Of a stretch of DNA of 64,000 nucleotides, positions 12,370 through 24,100 are shown in pieces. Every line of letters starts with the position of its first letter. The first letter of the stretch is position 1. Origin of the DNA: Ophioderma brevispina (lineage: Eukaryota; Echinodermata; Ophiuroidea; Amphilepidida; Ophiodermatidae); NCBI GenBank assembly GCA_023653785.1, contig JAMKCH010072670.1, forward strand, positions 1 to 64,000, in the 5' to 3' direction. The notes beneath the pieces are model-generated. The model did no database searches and was not told the DNA's origin. It saw only the letters and a list, made by a program, of their open reading frames with translations. Position numbers and translations under genes: made by a program.

Positions 12370-14290
12370 TATTTTATTTGACATTATTTATTTCCATGCC
12401 ATAATAAATTACATAAATACATAATCATTGTGAATATTACACTACAGTCGGAGGCATGGAAGGTGTCACTCGAAAGGCCAAGAACGGCCAGAAGTGAGTG
12501 ACCCTTAATTACCAAAGGGAAATTACAAGATGAAACAAAATACATACATAATACATGATACCAGAATTATCTATAGAACATTGTGCGAAACAATGAAACA
12601 TTACTCATACAAACTTATGATACGGTCTTTTAACTTAGATTTGAAGGATTTAGTTGTTTGTTGTGTTTTCAAATCAATAGTTAACTTATTCCATACCTTA
12701 GGACCCTGTGATCTAACCGATTTTGATGCAAATTCGGTTTTGTTGTTGACTAGTTTGTAATTGTCAGCATTGTCTCATAGGGAAACGATTGGATTTTTTC
12801 AGGAAAAGTAGTCCATTAAATACAGATGCAGGTTCTTCATAGTAAATTTGAACATACCTATGGCAAGATGTATTTGTGGGATATAAACAGTAAGGTATTT
12901 CAGATTACTAAACAATGGACTGTATGGGCTCTAAAATGAGAATTTGAATATTTCGTACAGCTCGTTTTTACAATTGGTAATCTATCCAGATATATTTGAT
13001 AAGTACTTCCCCAGCAAGCATCCCATACGATATATAAGGGTAGAATCAATTGAACAATAATACTAAGTAAAACTTAGGTTTAGGGACAAAATATTTTAGC
13101 TTACTAAGGACGGACAACATTAATGATAAATATTATTAGATACCGCTTCAATGTGGAACTTTAAATGACAAATTCTCATCATAATGTTCCTAGAAAACTT
13201 CAGCACCCTTATTTACTCTGGAGGGACCTTTGCCATCCAATATAACACTGTGAATTGCTTTTAAATTAAAGGTTTTTTGTGGTGTTCCCATGATCATATG
13301 TTCGTTTTGTCACATTAATTGATAGCTGTTGCTTAAACCAGTTACGACTTTTGGAGTCCTTATCACCATTTGTATTTTCCTATCCAGTCTTTTTTTTTGT
13401 TGGAGAGTACAAGATTGTTGTAACATGTGCATACAATAAAAAGTAAAAATTTGGACGGACAGGCGTAATGATATCGTAATATACAATAAATAAATAACGG
13501 ACCAAGAATAGAAACCTGTGGAACCACAAGTAACTGGTTTAATATCAGATTGCATAAGTTGTATTGAACATACTGAGACCTATTACTCAGGTAGCTTTCA
13601 AACACTTTAATGTAATGCTCTGAAACCATAATGTTGTTTTAATTTATTGAGTCAGAATGTCGTTGGTTTGGATTGTATCAAAGGGTTGGATAAAGTCTAA
13701 ATAAATTTTTTTTCCCCCCCCCCCCCAAAAAAAGAGTAGTTCGTTATTTCAACCCATTGTAAAACCTCATATCAAGTAAGTTAATGACAGCCATTTCTGT
13801 GAATGACACAAATCTATTTAAAACAAAACGCTCTACAATTTTAGAAAAAAAGGCATGAAAGAAACAGGGCGGTAATAGACTATTAAGGAACATTGTTCCT
13901 TTTTATAGAGTGGAAACGACCTTAGGCAATTTTGAGATCGGGTCGTAACGATCCTCATAAGTGAACAATTCAATAGTAGTGAGCGGTTTACTTATTCATT
14001 AGCTACCTTTTTTACTAGGTAGGTGGTTATTCCATCGTGTCCAGGACTTTTGTTAGGATCAAGCTTGCTTATAATGTTGGTTATATCGTTTTCAACAATA
14101 GGTGTCAGAAAGATTCGTACTGGATCTGATAAATATTCTTTATAGTTTTTGTCAACGTTTTCTTTTTCTAGTTGTTTGGCAACATTGGCACCTATATTTA
14201 CAAAGAAATTATAGAAGTCATTACATATCAAATAAGGATCAGTATTTGTTTCACCTTCATCATTTTTAAAGCGAGTTTGGACATGATTTT
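12370..14290 (-). pseudogene. decayed LINE (non-LTR retrotransposon) pol
   Basis: Read on the minus strand, pieces appear in LINE order. 14231-13992 encodes the segment that precedes the RT palm, with NKSPGHDGI (the conserved K-SPG-DGI motif). 13990-13740 retains PISKLPKVVS and KIVERFVLNRF. About 13720-13640 retains an FDTI motif in a degenerate reading. 13629-13363 has YLSNRSQYVQYN followed by VPQVSILGPL, the normally invariant VPQGS-LGP motif with G replaced. The end at about 12590 reads FKSKLKDRIISLYE then stop, typical of a LINE C-terminus, followed by an AT-rich 3' region. Frameshifts and stops separate every block. The motifs suggest an L2/CR1-like clade, but clade assignment is tentative. 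Confidence 0.8.
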
Positions 14291-14654
14291 CTTGGTGATT
14301 TCTTGACGATTCTGTTTAAAGGTAGCTTATGTATGAGGAATCCCGCGGTTTGTTCCCCAGAGATCCTTGTGTTTAAGTAAAATACATATTAAAAGAAGTT
14401 AATAAATAAGCGCTATACCTCACATGCTGTGTTCTGCTTGTGTATGGTATTTCTTCATATTGTAAACATCGCTGGCCTATGGATATAGGTCGTGTTGAAG
14501 CATTCACGCATTGCCCTTGTAATGGGTCGTGTCGAAGCCTTTACGCGGCGGCCCGGTTAATCACCTATTGTGGCCAACCGATTCAATTAGTGGAGGGGCC
14601 TATGTTCTCCAGAGAGTGATTTTATGAAGTTCATGTTAATTGTTGGCAACCACT
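14291..14654. other. unannotated sequence
   Basis: Short interval between the LINE remnant and a MITE. It contains two similar blocks around GGTCGTGTTGAAGC and GGTCGTGTCGAAGC about 45 bp apart, but no recognised element. Confidence 0.4.
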
Positions 14655-15202
14655 ATTAAAGCAATATTAGCACATTTTTTGGAAGAGCGCCCCCAATTTT
14701 TCAAAAAAAAATAGATTTTTTACACGGTTGCATTGGTAACTGGCTAGTAAACTATACCTGTGAATGGTTAAGCTCGAAAATGTCTGTGTGTCACAAACGA
14801 AGGAATTTTGTATTATTATCGGGGAACCCCGATAATAATTCAACGGCTGCTAGAAACGGCCTTCCTATGTGAAATAGCTGGGAAGTAGCGCCATTTACGT
14901 GTCTACGCTCACCCATTAGTTGTTTTATTGGTTCAGGCAAGTAAAGTTAGAGGTTATCTTCTCGAGGTGGCACTATTTCATCATGGACGGACATAAAAGT
15001 AGCATTTCCAGCTCTGCCGTTAAATCCAATCTGGGACCCCAATTCTAATTACAAAATCGCTTATTTTATGATAAATACGCATTTCTTAGCATTCTCGTTC
15101 GCATGTATAGTTTCCTAGACAATTACCAACGTAACTGTGCCAAAATATCAACTTTTGAAAATTGGGGGCGTTCTTCAAAAAATGTGCTAATATTGCTTTA
15201 AT
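14655..15202. mobile_element. TTAA-flanked MITE with about 50-bp TIRs
   Basis: The left end reads ATTAAAGCAATATTAGCACA, continuing through GCGCCCCCAATTTTTCAAAA. The right end is its near-perfect inverted complement (from TTTTGAAAATTGGGGGCG to GCTTTAAT at 15202). Both ends place TTAA at the boundary, as expected for a TTAA target duplication (piggyBac-type or Xenopus T2-type MITEs). The interior, about 450 bp, is non-coding. Total about 548 bp. Confidence 0.8.
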
Positions 15203-15264
15203 GTATTCTACTGGGTCTGACTATTCAGAAAAATGATGTTGCCATTTTTTTCCGTTGCCCTTTA

Positions 15265-15768
15265 GTGACCTTTTCACGAGGTCAAAGGTCAAAGCGGTCA
15301 TACATCGTCCAAAGTATATCGACCTTGGTATCAAAATGTGGCAAATTTCACAAGGAATATTGTACATGATATTTATTTTGTTACTTGAGCTTTTGTTTTT
15401 TTTTTGTTATATGCAAATAAGCTAATTAGAGACAATATTATGCAGAAATTCGCTGTTATTCAGACCAAAGTCCTGTCCAAAGCAAGAGTTAGGCCTCATG
15501 TTTTTGCACAATGTATAGGGAACCCTACACAACTCCCATTATACCAATGCCCATGGCTAAGTGAACCAAGTTGTTTTATGAAAATGTGCAAGAGAATGTA
15601 GTCTATAATTATACCAAATCCATGGAATGAATTGTTGTTATAACCATAACCGTGAAACAACAACGATTTGCACTACAAAGACAAAAGTTAGTATACTATT
15701 AGTTATCTTTCAGTCTCAGACACATGTGTGATGTTTTAATTCTTTTTTCCATCCAGGGCCCGGATGTA
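15265..15768 (+). repeat. family A element body, left copy, 5' part
   Basis: It aligns with the reverse complement of about 54715-55215. Shared blocks include GTCCAAAGTATATCGACCTT, AAATGTGGCAAATTTCACAA, GATATTTATTTTGTTA, AACCAAGTTGTTTTAT, AAATGTGCAAGAGAA and ACCAAATCCATGGAA, with TTCCATCCAG near its end. The left copy is interrupted after about 15768 and resumes near 18000. Its tail is the tandem array at about 18130-18965. No coding capacity was recognised. The organisation (unique body plus ~150-bp unit array) resembles non-autonomous Helitron-like elements with internal minisatellites, but that is only inference. Confidence 0.7.
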
Positions 15769-17994
15769 TTATTTTCAAGATTGTGTACGATACTTTTATA
15801 ACGTGAAAACAGTAGCAAAAACACTGAAATCTGAAAAAGGTTGAATTTTTCAGACTTGAACCGGGACTTGAACTTACATTAGGGTATTATTTGGAAATGT
15901 CGAGATGGTATCGTATTCGGCTCACTTTGTCTAAATGAGCTATTCAGTATAGCCTACAAAGAAACAAATTTCTACTTGCTTAGAGGTCGAATATTGTCAA
16001 TACTTATTAAGGGTAGGATTTTACAATTACCATACTTGTTTAGGGGTGTTTACACCGATCCAATTACTTGCACTCGTTTGTGGTACTTTTTGAAACTCCT
16101 TGTTTAGGGGTGCGGGACTTTGAAAATGTGAACCTTTTGGTAAAAGCAGACTACCCCCCCCCAAAAAAAAAAAATATATTGTCCTTTTTGACCATCTCAT
16201 CACTAAAAAGTGGACTGTCTTGTAAAATTTCTCTACACTTTGGACCATTTTATGGTCAAAGTCAACAAAAAGTGGACCTTTTGTTCCTTTTGTGGGATTT
16301 GTGTGTGTTTGTGCGCAAGTGCAACGGCGACCTGCTGCTGATCTCAGGATATTCTCCATCTCCAAGTACTGCCAGTGCCCATGCACATTCATGAACAAAA
16401 CTCAAAAAGCTTAGTGCATGATTTGAATTAGGTTCTGTAACAAGTAGATCCTCATTTTTGGACTATTGGCATGCTGCACAGAGTTTAAAATTGGTTTCCC
16501 TCTTGGTCTTTTGGCATCAAAATACAACATCAAACATGTATGAATGAACCAATCAATCTTAAGAGTTTTCTCCAAGAGGTCTGTGACAGGCTTCCCAGGA
16601 TAATGTAACATTTGATGTGGTGATGAACCATTATAACACATGATAATTGTGGAATCGATCAAAGGACCTACACCTCAGCAAGTGGATGGTTGTCCTCCAG
16701 TATGGCATGCCAAAGTGGTTATATTATCTTTACTAGTTTATTGCCTACACTCTATACACTAAGACCAGGGAAATAATGCTCAATGTTCAATGAAAACAGG
16801 TTTTGTCAAAGAAAAAAGCTAAATTGAGATAACAGTGTTGTTTAGAACACTTAAAGATTATGTGACTGTATTGGCGGAAGAAGAAAATAACAGCTATGAA
16901 TCTTAGCTAAGTGACAGCAGTAACAATGTTTCCTTGTTCTGGCACATTTTTTTATGGAAAAAATCGCAATTTTGTCTGGAACATTTGACTTACTGCGTAA
17001 GACAATTCAGTTTACTTAACCGTGGGCATTAATAGCAGATATGATGGGGGTTGGGTAGAGATGACTCTAACTTGATCTTGCTTTAGAGTTTAGACTATGG
17101 ACTATTCAGGGTCTATGGTTGAAAATGATAAAGTATCATACAAATACAAACTTTACAAACTTACAAACTGTGTAACACAATTTGGTTTACCTACAAATAG
17201 GCATTAAAGGCACTATCAGTGATCTGCTAAATCAGAAAATCGAAACAATCATCAAAAATCAGATTTTTGTATGCCTGTAACAAGCATTGGTAGGTTACCA
17301 TCCCCTACAAATGATAGGACCAGGAGCAATCTAATAAGGAAGAAATCGGATATTTTAGTCATTAGTGTAACTGCAACACGTAATTCAATGGAGATTCGTA
17401 TCTTTGAACACTGCCGTTTTCTTCCTTTTCTGTCAATTCTTCAGTTGAAAAAAGTTATGAGAATTCTACAGGCGTATTCTCCACTTGTAAAGCTATTACT
17501 GCAAATTTCAAATACTTTGACTCTTTTGGATAATTCACTGATAGTGTCTTTAATAACAGCAATGTTGCATGGGGAGTTGGGTAAAGGCGGGGGGGTTCTC
17601 AACACAAATGACCATATGGGGACTTGCCACAGGCATCAGTCTCATTCTGATATATCAATGCCAAATTCGTTATGGCAATGGGTCGTTTTCAAAGTTTCCA
17701 AAATTTGTTGGAAACTTTAGTCAAATTTTCTCAATCCGAAGCCAATTTTTTCTAAAAAATGTTGGAAAATTAGTCAAATTTCCTTAATCTGAAGTCAAAA
17801 TAGTCCAAATTTGCTTAAAATGTCAAAATTTTGAGGAATAAAGGGCAAATTTGGGTCAAATTTGGCCCAAAATTTGCATCTCTGGTATAGCTATGGTCCT
17901 TTTTTTTTTGGCAAAAAAATGGTATAGCTATGGGTCCTACTTCTAGACTCTCGGAGGCACATCCCTACACAAACCAACCCCGAGAGCCCCACCA
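15769..17994. other. sequence interrupting the family A body
   Basis: This interval has no counterpart in the right-hand A copy at 54433-55215, so it was probably inserted into the left copy or lost from the right one. Apart from the MITE at 17203-17554 I recognise nothing. The open frames at 16027-16398 and 16068-16394 overlap on opposite strands and have no motif. Confidence 0.5.
17203..17554. mobile_element. TTAA-flanked MITE, about 350 bp
   Basis: Terminal inverted repeats TTAAAGGCACTATCAGTGA (left) and TCACTGATAGTGTCTTTAA (right) differ at one position. TTAA sits at each boundary, consistent with a TTAA target duplication. The TTAAAGG start recalls the T2-MITE group described from Xenopus. 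The 17271-17720 open frame overlaps most of it and is not taken as a gene. Confidence 0.75.
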
Positions 17995-18170
17995 CCCGGG
18001 GTACTAGTACGTCAGCCACTTTGAAAAAGGGTTCTAGTTTTCGAGTTAGGGTAGGTGGTCGAGTAGAAAAATGCCAATGGTACCAGGTGTTAGGGACATA
18101 TGTATGGATCATCACCTGGGTGGATGTAGAAATCAGAAGTGGTGCAATTATTTTTTATGGGCCAAAAAAA
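17995..18170 (+). repeat. family A element body, left copy, 3' part
   Basis: It resumes the alignment with the reverse complement of the right copy (about 54520-54670): TAGTACGTCAGCC, GGGTAGGTGG, GAGTAGAAAAAT, and CCTGGGTGGATGTAGAAATC continuing into AGAAGTGGTGCA. The last block runs directly into the first unit of the ~150-bp array, showing that array and body are one element. Confidence 0.7.
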
Positions 18171-18965
18171 GGTAAAAATTGACCCAAATTAGGTAAAAAT
18201 CATAGAATGGTGATTTACTTATTCTTACTTCATATTGAAATGTATTACTAATAATATTCCTCCACTATATAGCTGTAGATTCAAGAAAAAAATGAATGTT
18301 TGAATCTGGGGTTAAATTAGACCCCAGAAAGGACCAAAAAGGGGTCAAAATTGACCCAAATAAGGTAAAAATCATAGAATGGTGATTCCAACTTCATATT
18401 AATGTAATCGTTTTTAATTTTCCCCACTATATTGCTGTAGATTCAAGAAGAATTTGAATGTTGGAAACTGGGGTAATTTTTTACCTCAGAAAGGGCCCAA
18501 AAGGAGTCAAAGTTGACCCAAATAATGGTAAAATCATAGAATGGTGATGTATTTATTCCATCTTAATTTTGAAATGTAACAGTTCATTTGCCCCACTATA
18601 TAGCTGTAGATTGAAGAATTTGAATGTTGGAATCTGGGGTTATTTTGACCCCAGAAAGGGCCAAAAAGGTGTCAAAATTGACACAAATTATGTAAAAATC
18701 ATAGAAGGGCGATTTATTTATTTTGACTTCATATTGAAATGTACTATTTAATTCCCCCACTATATAGCTGTAGATTCAAGAAGAATTTGAATGTTGGAAT
18801 CTGGGGCCAAAAAGGGGTAAAAATTGACACAAATATGGTCAAAATCATAGAATGGTGGTTTATTTATTCCATCTTAATTTTAAAATGTAATAATATATAG
18901 TATATTTGCCCATAGCTGTAGATAGAAGAATTTGAATAAACGCCAGAAATGGCCAAAAGGTTAAA
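18130..18965 (+). repeat. family A tandem array, about 5 units of 140-180 bp
   Basis: Each unit contains, in order, TTGACCCAAAT, GGTAAAAATCATAGAATGGT, a TTCATATTGAAATGTA-like block, CCCCACTATATAGCTGTAGA, TTCAAGAAGAATTTGAATGT, TTGGAATCTGGGG and ACCCCAGAAAGGGCC. Units start near 18165, 18345, 18490, 18655 and 18800 and lose similarity after about 18965. The same unit occurs inverted at 47205-47805 and once at 54433-54535. Scattered TTGACC/GGTCAAA fragments up to about 19540 may be decayed further units. Confidence 0.85.
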
Positions 18966-20437
18966 AAATGACTTAAAATGGGTAAAAACAAGGAAAATTG
19001 TATTTGGTATGCATATGTTTCAATATTAAGACACGAATTTCAATAATCAATTGCCAATTTAAAACCTGTATTCACTTTTATCAGTAGTGACATCCAAAAT
19101 TGAAAACTTTTGATAAAAATGGTCAAATTAACCTAATTTGGTCAAAACATATTAACCAATTAATGCATGGTTTACATATCTGCAGTCTTGCTCTGTTAAA
19201 ATTGGTAATAATGCATAATATCAGGCTTGTAACCAGGGGAGGGGCGGTGGAGGCTGACGCTCTCATTCGAAAAAGCCCCATAACCCCTAAAAGGCCAAAA
19301 ATAGATTTTGCGAGCGAAAATATGTAGGTAAACGTCCACTTTTGCCAGATTTGTCCCCTTTGTAATTTTGGGGGAGCAAATTTGCCCCTTTGTAATTTTT
19401 GGGAAGTCCCCTTTTGAAAAAAAAATTGCCCCTCTCCTAATTTAGTGTTCCTTTTAATGACGTTCGCAATGAAAAACTTTGAAAAGGGATCAAAATGGTC
19501 CAACCCAAATTGGTCAAAATTTAACCCAATATGCCACAATTTCAGTCTTTTTTTCTGAAACTAGGTAAAAACAATCCAGTAGGAGAGAAACAGTTGGTCT
19601 GTCAGAATGAAAGCTATCCTAAAATGTTGTTAAATCTGATCTTTTGGTTTATTTCTGCCCTGAAATTATCACAACTATTTTACTTTAATGGTTAAGTATA
19701 TAATATGAAAGTCTGATGTCTCCAGAGCAACTAAGATTGCCTCCTACAGGCCTGTGTGTAAAACATCTTTAGTGGTGCAGAAACATTGACAATGAAGGGG
19801 GAGTTGCAGGACTTTTTAAGTGGTACTTATACCAGGCAACTCATGCCAGTTGAAAATATCTCCTGGAAAAAAAACATCCTACTAAATATCGGATCTATGG
19901 TAAAATACCTCCTACCGGTATTACCAAAATTGTGGCACAGAATAGAGCACAGTTCGGTGGGCATTGCTTTCAAGGCAAGGACCAGATTATATCATACCTT
20001 TATTTTGTGGAGTCTTTCATGTCCAAGTAGAGGTAGCAGATCACTAACCTACTCTGTTATGCTATATGCAGCAGAGATACCAGCTTTACTTTGAAGTGGG
20101 AGCAGCAATACATGATAAAGAAGTTTTGCAAAGACGTACGCCACGGATTTCCACATAAGTCAAAAGATGATGATGATATTGTCCACCTTTGCCAACATGG
20201 CAATCGTTTCGTCAATTGATGCAAATCTATGTGGTTGCCAGCTGACAAAAAGTGCAAACATTTTGTTTATTCCAGTTGCTTCTCAAAAGATTAACGTCCA
20301 CAGTATTTGCCCAATTGATAGATTTAATTCACACTCTTTTAGGGTCTATTTTGACCTCTTTTTGGCCCTTTCTAAGGACAATTTTGGAGTCAAATTGATT
20401 AAAGATCCACTCTCTAAGGCCAAGTAAAAACAAACCA
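18966..20437. other. unannotated sequence with decayed A-like fragments
   Basis: Apart from short GGTCAAATT and AAAAGGCC fragments recalling family A (about 19100-19520 and 20330-20400), nothing is recognised. Open frames at 19123-19539 minus and 19786-20094 plus lack known motifs. Confidence 0.45.
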
Positions 20438-20608
20438 CACTGTTAAAAATGCTCTTAAAATAACGGCGTTTTGCCGGGACTCAAAACGTGCAAATAACTT
20501 TAAAAAGGGACTCGAAATGCAAATGACTTAAAAAAACCTGATTTTAAATGTTGTGAGTCCCAGCTGCCAGTCAAAACGCTGTTATTTTAATGAACATTTT
20601 TAACAGTG
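20438..20608. mobile_element. MITE, about 171 bp, CACTGTTAAAAATG ends
   Basis: Left end CACTGTTAAAAATG followed by TTAAAATAACGGCGTTTTG. The right end is its imperfect inverted complement (CAAAACGCTGTTATTTTAA to CATTTTTAACAGTG). The interior also has inverted GGGACTC / GAGTCCC-like blocks, so the whole unit folds back. No coding capacity. A 2-bp CA flank may be the target duplication, but this is weak. Confidence 0.75.
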
Positions 20609-20879
20609 CAGTTGATCGTCCCCGCCGATTTTGGACGCCGCACCCATTTTGTTAGTTCTTATTTAAAAAAAAAAGCAACAACACCACCAAAAAGAAGGCT
20701 AAAAAAGGGGGGAAATGAAGTTAACAAAAAATATCGGAGCACTATTGAACTCTCATTACTATTTTAAAGAGTATCCTTCATTTTGTTGAGCAATTTCTTT
20801 AGCCTTCTTACAGACTTGAGCAAATTCAGCGAAGGATTACTCGCATCCACTTCTTTAGGGATTCACCAAATTCTCTTAT
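20609..20879. other. unannotated spacer
   Basis: No feature recognised between the MITE and the first family B unit. Confidence 0.4.
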
Positions 20880-21195
20880 TCAGAGAGACTTTGATTTTTA
20901 AACAGAAGTGGACATTTTGGATGGTTCCTGGAGCTTTCTGAATGGTCTGCGGTGTTTTCGGCTCCTTTGTGTTTTAATGATTGATTAGCATTGCCTGGAT
21001 CCCGATACAGCCATATACTTTGGCTCAAAATGGTCAAACTAATGCTTTTAAACAAAAGTGGACACTTTGCATGGTTATCGGATGCCTTTTGAATGGTTTA
21101 CGGTGTTTTCGACTCGTTTGTGTTTCAATGGCTGACGACCATTGCCTGGATTTAAAATCGTTGATGCAAATTTTAACGATTCTTTACCCAGGGAA
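20880..21195 (-). repeat. family B tandem units, two copies (inverted)
   Basis: Two units 150 bp apart (AACAGAAGTGGACATTTTGG at 20901 and AACAAAAGTGGACACTTTGC at 21051). Each carries AATGGT, CGGTGTTTTCG, TTTGTGTTT and CATTGCCTGGAT. Read on the minus strand they match the plus-strand units at 44226-46976 (ATCCAGGCAATG, ACACAAAGGAGCCGAAAACA, GTCCACTTTTGTTTAAA). The array abuts satellite C on its right. Confidence 0.85.
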
Positions 21196-21199
21196 TCAC

Positions 21200-24100
21200 T
21201 AAACAGAAATAAAAATGTAAAATCTTCATAGAAACATGGTGCAAACAAGTTCAAGTGTTTCTAGAAAGTCTTAATTTTTCCGAGTTTGTATTTATACAGG
21301 ATCTCTATAATGAAAAAATATCTATAAGTTTCCGTCAAAAACATGGTGCAAATTTCATGGAAGCCTCTCATATCAATTCTGAGTGTTTCTAGAAAAATTA
21401 ATTGCCTAAGTTTTTTGCTTAGGCTGCATATGGATTGTTACGTTGTGCGTTATTGAGTAAATCGCTAAAGAGAAATAAATATATAAAACTTTAATAGACC
21501 CGTGGTACAAACTATCATGGCTCCTGCTCTAAACCATATCAAGCGTTCCTAAAAATAAGGTGTTTTTCAGATGTTCGCCTAGATAAACGTGTATATGGAT
21601 TGTTACGTTATGCGTTGAGTTGCCCCTTTTCTCCACATCTCAACGCAAATTAGCAAAGGTGCTACGTTTTTTCTGCGGGTTGTGTGCGTCTTGGATTGTG
21701 CCCAGCGGTCAGCCTGCGCCACCTACAACTTGCTCAGCGGTTTTGGATTTCATACTTCGGTGTGGTGATGAAAATTTTATCGATTTTTTTTTCGATTGCA
21801 GGCTATCTAAATTAAAAATACCTATAATTTTCGTAAGTGTTTCTGAAAGGTCGAAATATTCTAGTTTTTTTACCTATGTTTTGCATATGGATTGCGACGT
21901 TTTGCCGTTAGGGCAATCTTAAAGATTTTTAATGGGTAATCACAAACAGAAATAAATATTTCAAATTTTAATAGAACGTGGTACAATCTATCTGGCTAAC
22001 CTGGCTAACTTTTACCCATTCCAAGAGTTTCTAGAAAAATTTATTTCTCAGATTTTCAACTATATAAACGTGTATATGGATTGTTACGTTTTGCGTTGAG
22101 TTGACCCTTTTTTCCACATTCAACCGCAAAACGGTAGAAAGTGTTACGTTTTGCGGCGATGCAAATTTTATCGATTTTTTGATGCAAGCTATCTATAATG
22201 AAAAAACCTATAAATGGTCTCAAAAAACAGGTGCAAATATTTCTATTTTGCACATCTTCCCCTATCAATTTCAAGTGTTTCTAGAAAAGTCGAATTTTCT
22301 AGGTTTTTACCATGTTGCATATGGACTGCTACGTTTTGCGTTAATGCCAAAAATCTTAACGATTTTTTAATATGAGTAATCACTAAACAGAAATAAATAT
22401 TTCAAATTTTAATAGAAAGGTGGTTACAAACTATCATGGCTACCTGCATATAACCATTCAAGCGTTCTAGAGAAAAGTTTTATTCCAGATTTTGACCTAT
22501 ATAAACCTGATATGGATTGTTACGTTTGGCGTTGAGTTGCCCCTTTTTTCCAGTCCAGATTCTCAAGCAAAACGTAGCAAAGTGTTACGTTGTGCGCGTT
22601 GCAAATTTTATCGAATTTTTCGATGCAAGCTATTCTAAAATGAAAAATACCTATAAATGTTCGTCAAAACATGGTGCAAATTATCATGCACACCTCCCCT
22701 AGCAATTTCAAGTGTTTATAGAAAAGTCGGAATTTTCTAGGTTTACCTATGTTGCTATGGACTGATACGTTTGCGTTTAATGAAAATCTAGATTTTAATG
22801 AGTAAATCTAAAACAGAATAAATTTTGAAAATTTTATAGAAACGTGGTAAAAATGATCATGGCTGCATGCTATAACCATCATGAGAGTTTCTAGAAACGT
22901 TTTATTCCAGATTTCGCCAATATATAAAACGCTATGTATGGATTGTTACGTTGTGCGTTGAGTTGCCCCCTTTTTCCAAGATCTCAACGCCAAAACGTAG
23001 CAAAGTGGTTACGTTTTATGCGGCGATGCAAATTTATAGAATTTTCGAGCATTGGCAAGCTATCTCAAATTGTAAAAATTACCTATAAATGTTAGTCAAA
23101 AAACATGGTGCAAATTATCATGCACACATCCCCTATCTCAATTTCATGTGTTTCTAGAAAAGTCGAATTTTCTAGGTTTGTACCTATGTTGCATATGGAC
23201 TGCTACGTTTTGCGTTAATGCAAATTTGATCGCAATTTTTTCGATGCAGGCTATCTAAAATGAAAAAAATACCTATAAATTTTTGTCGGAAAAAACATGG
23301 GGTTTGCAACATTTATCATGCAAAAAAAAAAACATTCCACCATCAATTTCAAAGTTGTTTCTAGGAAAAGTCCGAAAAAATTTCTAAGTTTTTTTTAACC
23401 TTGTTGCAATATTATATTGTACCGTTTTGCGTTAATGCCCCAATTTGATCCGCAATTTTTTCGATGCCGGCTATCTCCCCTGCAACCACACCTATAACTG
23501 TTTCGTCAAAAACATGTGCAAAGTACTTCCATTTGCAAACCCCTACACTCTGACATTTCTACGTGTTTTCCTAGAAAAAAGTCGAAATTTCTTAGTTTTT
23601 TTAAGCTATGTTGCATAGTTGGGATTGCTACGTTTGGCCCGTTAATGCAAATCATAACGATTTTTAATGAGTAATCACTAAACAGAAATAAATATTTAAA
23701 ATTTTAATAGAAACGTGGTAGAAAATTATCATGGCTGCCTGCTCTAACCATTCAAAGCGTTTCTAGAAAAGTTCAATTTTTCAGATTTTCGCCTATATAA
23801 ACGCTGTATATGGATTGTTACGTTTTGCGTTGAGTTGCCCCTTTTTCCACATCTCAACGCAAAACGTAGCAAAGTTGTTACGTTTTGCGAAGATGCAAAT
23901 GTTATCGAATTGTTTCGATGCAAGCTATCTAAAATTAAAAATACCTATAAATGTTCGTCAAAACATGGTGCAAATTATCATGCACACCTCCCCTATCAAT
24001 TTCAAGTGTTTCTAGAAAAGTCGAATTTTCTAGGTTTTTTACCTATGTTGCAATATGGATTGCTACGTTTTGCGGTGATGCAAATTTTATCGATTTTTTT

